Below, piece after piece: positions 6,474-12,102 of a DNA stretch of 12,102 bases (position 1 is its first letter; each line of letters opens with the position of its first letter). This stretch comes from Spirochaetota bacterium (GTDB taxonomy: Bacteria > Spirochaetota > JAGLSM01). The notes under the pieces are model-generated. The model ran no database searches. It saw nothing but the letters and a program-made list of their open reading frames with translations, and was not told the origin of the DNA. The position numbers were made by a program, and so were the translations under genes. The stretch is from the NCBI GenBank assembly GCA_023135745.1, contig JAGLSM010000018.1, positions 1 to 12,102 of the forward strand. The letters are read 5' to 3'.

Positions 6474-7754
6474 ATGAAAAGTAAATACCGCGTCTATATT
6501 TTTTTTATTTCCATTCTAAGTCTAAGCTGCAGTGACGAGAGTTATATTGATCGTCAAAATATAGGAGTCTTATCGTTGAATATTAGCGTGGCCCTGAATC
6601 GGACGGTTACTCCGCCGGTAGATATGACAGTCGCGAATTTTGACATTGAGGGCAGCGGGCCTGATGGTGCCGATTTTTCAATAAGTAATCAAAGTGAAAC
6701 AAGTCTGGTAATCAATTATCTGGCGCCGGGGGCCTGGACAGTTACAGTATATGCTAAAAATTCTACCGGAAAGCTGATTGCCGGAGGCAGCACGGCGGTG
6801 GTTATTCAATCCGGACTGGCAGCCACGGCGGCGGTTGTTGTTCAACCCTTAGCAGGCAACGGTACGTTGAGTGTTATTTTAAGCTGGCAAAATATTCTTT
6901 ACGACCCAAACATGACGGCGGCTTTAACACCCCAAGGCGGTTCTCCGCAAGTCTTAACATTTACTATGGCCGGTAATTCGGCTTCTTATGCAGATTCATC
7001 ACTGACAGCGGGATATTATGTGTTAGCTATGGTTCTTAAGGACGGGACAGATGTGATTTGGGGAGCATCCGAAGTTGTCAGGATTTTAGCCGGAGAAACA
7101 ACCACTTTCCACACCGATATTGGATCCGGTTCTTCGAGCAGTTCTTCAACCTCATCCAGTGTCAGTTCGTCTTCGAGTACCGCCTCTTCAAGTTCCATGA
7201 TCAGTGATGTTCAGGTTACTGATATCACCAGTTATACGGCTATTATCCGTTGGAAAACAATAGCGCCTGCGACCAGTCAGGTGCGTTATGGTTTTCCGGA
7301 TGAGTTAGCACTTATTACACCGGTTTATACAAATTTGGTTACAAATCATGTTGTTTTATTGGATTATTTAAATGCCTGGTATAATTATGAATACTATGCT
7401 ATATCAGTTGATGCTTCAGATAATCAATACGTTAGTGACACATATGGTTTTTCGACACCTATCGATTTAACTCCGCCTGTTATTTCACAGGTAGCTCTTA
7501 ATGATCTCACAAGTTCAACGGCCAAAATAACCTGGAATACGGATGAAAGAGGCGATACCGAAATTAAATATTGGTGGTTTATAGGCTCTTCTAAATATAC
7601 AAGAACAACATATAATAATCAGATGGTTTATTCACATGGAATGATAATTAATGGAATGCCCGCAAATCATCAGATATATCTTGAAATTTATTCAGCAAAT
7701 TTGACAGGAATTCAAGGTTCTTCCGGAACATTTACGTTTACAACTTTGCCTTAA
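6474..7754 (+). CDS. Putative lipoprotein: Ig-like N-terminal part, poly-Ser linker and two FN3-like domains
   Basis: This 426-residue exported protein has a lipoprotein signal peptide, MKSKYRVYIFFISILSLSC, with Cys19 in the lipobox. Residues about 25-215 are beta-rich, with two Ig/FN-like sections (LSLNISVALNRTVTPPVDM; later LSVILSWQN), and hold no catalytic motif. Residues 218-241 are a Ser-rich linker broken only by single Gly, Thr, Val and Ala residues. Two similar fibronectin type III-like domains follow: 242-331, starting ISDVQVTDITSYTAIIRW, and 332-426, starting PPVISQVALNDLTSSTAKITW. Both have the T-A-x-I-x-W strand followed by a T-x-(V/I)-x-Y pattern, as in the FN3-like domains of surface and sugar-active proteins. 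No enzyme domain is attached, so it is probably a surface-exposed adhesion or scaffold protein. The 5' half is visibly more GC-rich than its neighbours. AAGGG before the ATG supports the start. The ATP-grasp gene follows after 32 bases. Confidence 0.82.
   Translation: MKSKYRVYIFFISILSLSCSDESYIDRQNIGVLSLNISVALNRTVTPPVDMTVANFDIEGSGPDGADFSISNQSETSLVINYLAPGAWTVTVYAKNSTGKLIAGGSTAVVIQSGLAATAAVVVQPLAGNGTLSVILSWQNILYDPNMTAALTPQGGSPQVLTFTMAGNSASYADSSLTAGYYVLAMVLKDGTDVIWGASEVVRILAGETTTFHTDIGSGSSSSSSTSSSVSSSSSTASSSSMISDVQVTDITSYTAIIRWKTIAPATSQVRYGFPDELALITPVYTNLVTNHVVLLDYLNAWYNYEYYAISVDASDNQYVSDTYGFSTPIDLTPPVISQVALNDLTSSTAKITWNTDERGDTEIKYWWFIGSSKYTRTTYNNQMVYSHGMIINGMPANHQIYLEIYSANLTGIQGSSGTFTFTTLP
7125..7196 (+). 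repeat. Poly-Ser linker tract (protein-level repeat)
   Basis: This stretch encodes residues 218-241 of the lipoprotein, 20 of 24 being Ser. All six Ser codons are used in mixed order (TCC, TCT, TCG, AGC, AGT, TCA), so it is not a simple DNA microsatellite. That points to selection for the flexible Ser linker itself and makes slippage-based phase variation unlikely. Confidence 0.85.
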
Positions 7755-7786
7755 ATAAGTTATATCCTGACCGATAATTAGTAATA

Positions 7787-8608
7787 ATGGGATATAATTT
7801 GAAAAAAATCGGATTTTGTTATAGAGAGCCGCTTCACAGTCACGGAAGTTATGGTAATGATAAAATAATTCTTGATATGGTTCAGAAAAAAATCAGGGAT
7901 TATGGGTATGAAGCTTCTGTTATTGATCTTACTAATCCGCGGAATCTGGAATTTGATAAATACCTTCTTGTTTTTTCAATGTGCAGGTCTTTGGACAATC
8001 TGAGTATTTTGGCTAAACGTAAAAAAAAGGGACCCGTCTTTGTTAATGAACCGCTATCTACAATTATGACTCTCAGAGAAAATCTGTATAAGGTTTTTAA
8101 AAAAATAAAATTATTTATACCCAAGACAAGTTCTATTAATATAGAAAATGAGCAGTATGATTTTGATTTTCCGTTCTGGATGAAGAGAAAAGACTACCAT
8201 CATATTTTTTCAGAGGATGTTGTTCTTGTCAGAAATAATGATGAGTATGAAAAAGCCAAGTCATATTTTAGATCGATAGGTTACCGAAAGGTTTTTATTC
8301 AGGATCATATAATAGGTAAAAAAATAAAATTTTACGGTATTTACAGCAGGATATCAAAAGAGATTATTTTTTTTAAAACAGCCGAGAGTATCAGTAAAGA
8401 AATAGAGGATTTGATAAAACAAATCGTCCTTACAATACAAAAACGTGTGTCCATTGAAGTTTTCGGCGGGGATGTGATAATTGATAAAAGCTCAGTATAT
8501 ATTGTTGACTTTAACTCCTGGCCTTCTTTTAAAGCCTGTCCGGAAGAAGGCGCTCATGCAATAGCTGATTATGGGATGAGTCTTATAAGGTATAGGTACT
8601 CGGATTGA
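7787..8608 (+). CDS. ATP-grasp-like protein (uncharacterised, D-F-N-x-W-P-S-F type)
   Basis: The function is not known. The 273-residue chain has an N-terminal alpha/beta part (KIGFCYREPLHSHGSYGNDK, about 7-26) and then features of an ATP-grasp fold. These are PFWMKRKDYHHI (129-140) where the nucleotide-binding Lys strand is expected, FIQDHIIGKKIKFYGIYSR (170-188) as the hinge and lid strand, and FGGDVIIDKSSVYIVDFNSWPSF (226-248). Asp229 and Asp241/Asn243 are the probable metal ligands. The D-F-N-x-W-P-S-F ending recalls uncharacterised ATP-grasp and inositol-kinase-like proteins. It is clearly different from the RimK-like gene at 4172. The ATG at 7787 lacks a Shine-Dalgarno sequence. A TTG at 7799 (MKKIGFCYRE) has GGGA seven bases upstream and is a real alternative start. 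It follows the lipoprotein gene by 32 bases and precedes the transporter fusion by 13, suggesting one operon. Confidence 0.7.
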   Translation: MGYNLKKIGFCYREPLHSHGSYGNDKIILDMVQKKIRDYGYEASVIDLTNPRNLEFDKYLLVFSMCRSLDNLSILAKRKKKGPVFVNEPLSTIMTLRENLYKVFKKIKLFIPKTSSINIENEQYDFDFPFWMKRKDYHHIFSEDVVLVRNNDEYEKAKSYFRSIGYRKVFIQDHIIGKKIKFYGIYSRISKEIIFFKTAESISKEIEDLIKQIVLTIQKRVSIEVFGGDVIIDKSSVYIVDFNSWPSFKACPEEGAHAIADYGMSLIRYRYSD

Positions 8609-8621
8609 AAATATTGCTGTA

Positions 8622-11600
8622 ATGACATGGAATAATATGAGAGAAAGAAAATACAAATTATTCGGGTTTGAAAAAGGTGAGGGGCTTATTGTATTAATTC
8701 TCTTTGCCGTCTTTTTTCTTATGAAGTCTTCGACAGTAATTTTTAATAACTTTGCCGATACTGCTTTTTTAAAGAGATATGGGATTAAACACCTTCCGCT
8801 TGTTTTTTTAATAAATTCCGCAATTATTTTTTTGTTCCTGAACGTGCTTGGCAGAATAATTGACAGGTTTAAACGTTTGCGTTTTTTGCTGTTTATTTTA
8901 TTTATAAACGCAGGGATAAGTACCGGCCTGTATTTTTTAATAAAAACAGGCAATAGCTTTGTTTATCCGGTTATGGTTATTTTCGCGGATCAGTCAGGGA
9001 CGTTATTTTCACTTGGTTTTTGGCTTTTAGCCGCGGAAGTATTTACGGCGCGTCAGTCAAAGCGGCTTATTCCGTTGTTAACAGCCGGCGGAATTCTTGG
9101 TTCCATGCTGGGTAGTTTTGCTTCCAGTTTATTTGCAACATATATTTCGATTGATTATGTGATTTTTGTCTCCATTGGTCTTATGGGACTTACTGCTTTA
9201 GTTATTTCCATTTTTTCGAGAGTCCTTACTCCTGAAATAAAGACAGTGTTTAAAAGAAAGACAAAGAAAAAAGAGTCGGGAATTTTTCAGATAATTAAAA
9301 GTTCTCTTCTTCTCCGGCTGATGCTTTTGATTATATTCGTTCCCGGTTTTTTAAGTCCTATTCTGAATTTTCAGTTTAGCTTTCTTGTCAACATGAAATA
9401 TACTTCAGAACAGAGTCTTATGCAGTTCTATGGAATATTTAAAGGTATTTTTCATGTTTTTTTATTTTTACTGCATATTTTTGTAACAGGCCGGCTCTTT
9501 CTCAAAATTGGTCTTGCAAGAGTCCTTTATTTTATTCCGGTTAATTTCATTGTTTTATTTTCTTTACTTACGGCCAGATTTGAACTTCTTATTGCCTTGT
9601 ATGGTAAGGTCACTACAAAAATTTTAAGCAGCGCGTTTCAAAATCCGGCAAAAAAAGCCCTGTATAATTTTTTCTCTGATGATATAAGAGGCAAGGTTAC
9701 CTTATTTATGAAAGGATCTGTTTCCAGGATAGGAAGTCTTGCCGGAAGCGGTATTTTGATACTTCTTATTCCGGTTATTGGAGTCGAAAAAATAGCGTTT
9801 ATAGGGATAATTGGAGGTATTACAGCACTCATCGCGGTGAGGCTTTTTAAATCAAAATACAGTTCAATTGTCGCGAATTCAATTTCAAACAGGCAGTTGA
9901 ACCTTGATGAAATGGGTAAAAAAAATATTGTAGAGATGATTACTCCTAAACTCGAAAAGAATTTGTACGACAATCTGTTTTCTAAAGATTCATCAACCGT
10001 GTTATTATCGGCAAGGTTTTTTGCTTTATCCGGTGAGACACGATTCTTAAAACATCTCGTTGATGCTTTGCCGAAGGTGTCAGTAAATAATCAAAAGAAA
10101 TTCCTTGAGCTCTTATCTTCCACCAATGATGAGCTTATTATTAACGGGATTAAAAAAATAGCGGGTTCTTTTGATAGCCCTCTTTTTCCGTTATATGTCA
10201 GATTGATAGCTTCGCAAAGAACAAGTAAGTCTGAATCTCTGGTTAAGCAGGCTTTGATGAGCAGCAAGCCGGCGGTTTTTATATCCGGTCTTGTGTGTTC
10301 GATAAATTATGGCAGTTTTGATCTCAGGAAAAAGGGGATAGATGATTTCAAAAGAATGTTCGATAATTCGGATACAATATCATATGTCCTGGGCGCAATT
10401 ATAAGGGAGCTTAGGTATAAAGATATCGAATTCTTTCTTGCGAACCGGATAAAACATCCTTCAAAAACTATTCAGATGTCTATTATCTATACACTGGGAA
10501 AGCTGCGCAGCAAGAGATCGGTTCTCACGATAATAAATATGCTGAAAAAAGATGATCTAATCATGAAGGGCAACTGTATAAAAGCGCTTGGATCAATTGG
10601 GGATAAAAGAGCGGTAAAACATCTTATTCCGTATCTTGCGGATTCCCGTATCAATCTTAGAAAATCATCATATAATGCAATTAAGAAAATTGGTAATGAC
10701 GCGCTGCCGGTTCTTGAAAATGCGGTGAATCACCACCAAATCCGGATAGTCAGAGGTGTTCTTGAGCTTCTAAATGAATTCGTATCTGTAAAAATTAACG
10801 CGAGGTTTCTTATTGAGGATAATCTTAAAAAAGCATATAAAAAAGTTTCGGAGATATCCATAATTAATACATTGAAGAGGTCATCCTCGTTAGGCTTATT
10901 AAAAAGGATTCTGGAGGAACAGCTGGAGTGTCTTAAGCATATTATTCTTTTATCCCTTTCACAGCTGAAGGGAAGCACAAAGGTAGAGATTATAGCTAAA
11001 GGGCTAGGCAGTGTGGACAAGAAGGAAGCTTCGCTTGCGGTTGAAGGTCTGGAAAGTTTGTCGCCGAGAAAACTTGTCAAGCCTATGGTTTGTCTGTTTG
11101 AAAATATGGATAAGTCTCAACTTGAATCCATTGGAAACAAGTATTTTGATTTAAAAGAAACCTCATTTAAAAGGATTCTTGTCGAACAGCTTATGTTTGG
11201 AGGCAGGGTAGAAAGGTCTGTTGCCTTGCTTGTTATTGGTATGTACGGTAATCAGAGTTTTGTACCTCTAATAGAAAAGGTACTTGAAATGCAGGATACT
11301 TATTTATGCGGTCTTGCTGTTGCCGCGTTATTAAGAATAAAGACCAGGAGTTCTCTAATGAAACAGGGTTTAAACACAATTGAAAAAATATTTTTTCTTG
11401 AAAGAGTTTCCATATTCAAGGCGCTTACAATCAGGGAATTGACGGCTATTGCTCAAATAACAGAGGAATCCGATAAAAAACTCGGATATGAAATTTTCAA
11501 GGAAGGTGATTTTGGAGACCAGATGTATCTGTTAGTAAGCGGAGAAGTCGAGATATATAAGAATCAGGAAGATGGTAAAGTAAAGCTTGCGGAATTGAGT

Positions 11601-11810
11601 GCCGGGGATTATTTCGGAGAAATGGCTCTCTTTGAAAAAAAAGCAAGATCCGCAACTGCCGTTGTGAAAAAAGAAACAAGATTCCTTGAGATAGACGGAT
11701 ATGATTTTGAACAGATTATGAGAGAGTACCCTTCAATTGCCATTAATGTATGCCGTGTTTTTTCAGAGAGGCTCCGAGAAACCAACGAAATACTAATGAT
11801 CAGTGGATAG
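8622..11810 (+). CDS. Transporter-like membrane protein fused to HEAT repeats and a C-terminal cyclic-nucleotide-binding domain
   Basis: This 1062-residue protein has three parts. Residues about 20-410 hold around 10 to 12 hydrophobic segments with the look of the ADP/ATP translocase (NTT/Tlc) branch of the MFS, for example FFLMKSSTVIFNNFADTAFL (33-52), followed by NSAIIFLFLNVLGRIIDRF and LIPLLTAGGILGSMLGSF. Residues about 430-900 are soluble alpha-helical repeats of HEAT type, clearest around 620-700 (GNCIKALGSIGDKRAVKHLI and similar). Residues about 925-1045 are a cyclic-nucleotide-binding domain with GDQMYLLVSGEVEIY and FGEMALFEKKARSATA. Glu1000 and Arg1009 sit at the positions that contact the ribose and phosphate of cAMP or cGMP. 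NTT-like domains fused to HEAT repeats are, to my knowledge, found in free-living bacteria. Whether it moves nucleotides is unknown; it may be a cNMP-gated transporter or a sensor. The start may be ATG 8622 or the in-frame ATG 8637, which has a GGA five bases upstream. Confidence 0.88.
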   Translation: MTWNNMRERKYKLFGFEKGEGLIVLILFAVFFLMKSSTVIFNNFADTAFLKRYGIKHLPLVFLINSAIIFLFLNVLGRIIDRFKRLRFLLFILFINAGISTGLYFLIKTGNSFVYPVMVIFADQSGTLFSLGFWLLAAEVFTARQSKRLIPLLTAGGILGSMLGSFASSLFATYISIDYVIFVSIGLMGLTALVISIFSRVLTPEIKTVFKRKTKKKESGIFQIIKSSLLLRLMLLIIFVPGFLSPILNFQFSFLVNMKYTSEQSLMQFYGIFKGIFHVFLFLLHIFVTGRLFLKIGLARVLYFIPVNFIVLFSLLTARFELLIALYGKVTTKILSSAFQNPAKKALYNFFSDDIRGKVTLFMKGSVSRIGSLAGSGILILLIPVIGVEKIAFIGIIGGITALIAVRLFKSKYSSIVANSISNRQLNLDEMGKKNIVEMITPKLEKNLYDNLFSKDSSTVLLSARFFALSGETRFLKHLVDALPKVSVNNQKKFLELLSSTNDELIINGIKKIAGSFDSPLFPLYVRLIASQRTSKSESLVKQALMSSKPAVFISGLVCSINYGSFDLRKKGIDDFKRMFDNSDTISYVLGAIIRELRYKDIEFFLANRIKHPSKTIQMSIIYTLGKLRSKRSVLTIINMLKKDDLIMKGNCIKALGSIGDKRAVKHLIPYLADSRINLRKSSYNAIKKIGNDALPVLENAVNHHQIRIVRGVLELLNEFVSVKINARFLIEDNLKKAYKKVSEISIINTLKRSSSLGLLKRILEEQLECLKHIILLSLSQLKGSTKVEIIAKGLGSVDKKEASLAVEGLESLSPRKLVKPMVCLFENMDKSQLESIGNKYFDLKETSFKRILVEQLMFGGRVERSVALLVIGMYGNQSFVPLIEKVLEMQDTYLCGLAVAALLRIKTRSSLMKQGLNTIEKIFFLERVSIFKALTIRELTAIAQITEESDKKLGYEIFKEGDFGDQMYLLVSGEVEIYKNQEDGKVKLAELSAGDYFGEMALFEKKARSATAVVKKETRFLEIDGYDFEQIMREYPSIAINVCRVFSERLRETNEILMISG

Positions 11811-12102
11811 GGAAATCCTCTTTTTGACAATGTAATGTGACTTTAAGTTGCATAACCTCGTTTTTTTGAAAAATGCACTGTTTGAGTACCGAATGGTTCA
11901 ATATCAAATAAATTCACATCAATAAGTATGCTTCTTTGGTTAATTAATTAAATACGAGTTTGCATTTTCAAAAAAGCGAGGTTGTGCAACACCGTCGCAA
12001 TGAAACATTCAAAATGATATAAATGTTTTATTTAATTACTAACTTTCAAAAACAGAACAATCATCACGCGAGTTTCATTTTTTGAAAAAAATATCAGGTC
12101 TT
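11811..12102. other. Gene-free 3' region containing a long inverted repeat
   Basis: No credible coding region is seen here on either strand. A weak 4-bp hairpin (GGAT/ATCC, 11804-11817) followed by TCTTTTT overlaps the stop of the large membrane-protein gene and may be a poor terminator. The main feature is the inverted repeat at 11847-11990. Beyond it, an 8-bp inverted pair AATGAAAC (11999-12006) and GTTTCATT (12072-12079) and another T6GA7 tract (12078-12090) suggest further repeat-like structure running towards or past the window edge. Confidence 0.6.
11847..11990. repeat. Imperfect inverted repeat, 31- and 30-nt arms around 83 nt (attC-like or MITE-like)
   Basis: The left arm (11847-11877) starts GTTGCATAACCTCG, continues with T7 and GA5, and ends TGCA. 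The right arm (11961-11990) reads as its reverse complement with one base missing from the T/A run and two substitutions. Both substitutions would still pair as G-U in RNA. The outer heptamers GCATAAC (11850-11856) and GTTGTGC (11981-11987) resemble integron attC R-boxes (RYYYAAC and GTTRRRY) with one mismatch each, and the total span of about 138 nt is within the attC size range. No integrase or cassette gene is visible and no clear target-site duplication flanks it, so a MITE-like or REP-like repeat is equally possible. Confidence 0.7.

Noticed and set aside
7125..7196. Poly-Ser tract as a phase-variable simple sequence repeat
   Set aside because: Mixed use of all six Ser codons leaves no uniform DNA repeat unit for slippage.
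8492..8953. 153-codon minus-strand frame across the ATP-grasp/transporter junction
   Set aside because: It is antisense to two well-supported genes, has no good ribosome-binding site, and has a Lys/Ile/Phe-rich composition expected from reversed AT-rich membrane-protein DNA.
11824..11852. Perfect TTGACA (-35 consensus) at 11824-11829
   Set aside because: No TATAAT-like -10 element occurs 16 to 19 bases downstream; that position is filled by the start of the inverted repeat.
11843..11917. Minus-strand 24-codon frame from GTG, ending inside the left arm of the inverted repeat
   Set aside because: It reads somewhat protein-like, but it is very short, has only a GTG start, meets a stop shortly upstream and has no ribosome-binding site. 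It is more likely non-coding repeat DNA.
1..12102. CRISPR array, tRNA or rRNA genes
   Set aside because: No regularly spaced direct repeats, cloverleaf-like sequence or rRNA-like conserved block was seen on either strand.

Overview
The window looks like chromosomal DNA of a low-GC (mid-30s percent by eye), double-membraned bacterium. Two putative lipoproteins with clear lipoboxes, a small secreted protein that looks like an outer-membrane beta-barrel ending in Phe, and a family 9 glycosyltransferase all point to a diderm envelope. The alpha2-type glycyl-tRNA synthetase, the poly-Ser-linked lipoprotein with fibronectin-like domains, and the large transporter-HEAT-cyclic-nucleotide-binding fusion fit a spirochaete or a relative best. 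That placement is inference at moderate to low confidence. No phylogenetic marker was searched, and no rRNA, tRNA, CRISPR array or transposase gene is visible.

Region 1 (1-2309) is housekeeping. The 5' part of glyQS runs leftwards off the window edge. Diverging from it is a tight rightward cluster: a 76-residue coiled-coil protein, then rdgB (nucleotide-pool cleaning) 3 bases later, then an RluB/RsuA-type pseudouridine synthase whose start overlaps the rdgB stop.

Region 2 (2310-4930) is envelope-related. It holds a putative outer-membrane protein with its own candidate promoter, a heptosyltransferase-like GT9 protein with a TTG start, and a RimK-like ATP-grasp protein of unknown substrate. 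A 12-bp-arm palindrome sits in the gap before the ATP-grasp gene.

Region 3 (4900-6131, minus strand) is a two-gene unit: an ankyrin-repeat lipoprotein followed by rubrerythrin. The rubrerythrin end overlaps the ATP-grasp end by 31 bases in convergent orientation.

Region 4 (6132-11810) starts with a 342-base AT-rich divergent intergenic region. It continues rightwards with a lipoprotein (immunoglobulin-like N-terminal part, poly-Ser linker, two FN3-like domains), a second, different ATP-grasp-like protein, and a 1062-residue membrane protein. That last protein joins an ADP/ATP-translocase-like (NTT/MFS-type) membrane domain to a long HEAT-repeat region and a C-terminal cyclic-nucleotide-binding domain.

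Region 5 (11811-12102) has no gene. It contains a long imperfect inverted repeat (arms of 31 and 30 nt around an 83-nt centre). Its outer heptamers resemble integron attC R-boxes, though a MITE-like repeat is an equally open reading.

The items most worth a second look are the transporter-HEAT-cNMP fusion, the two uncharacterised ATP-grasp proteins close to it and to the GT9 gene, and the terminal inverted repeat.
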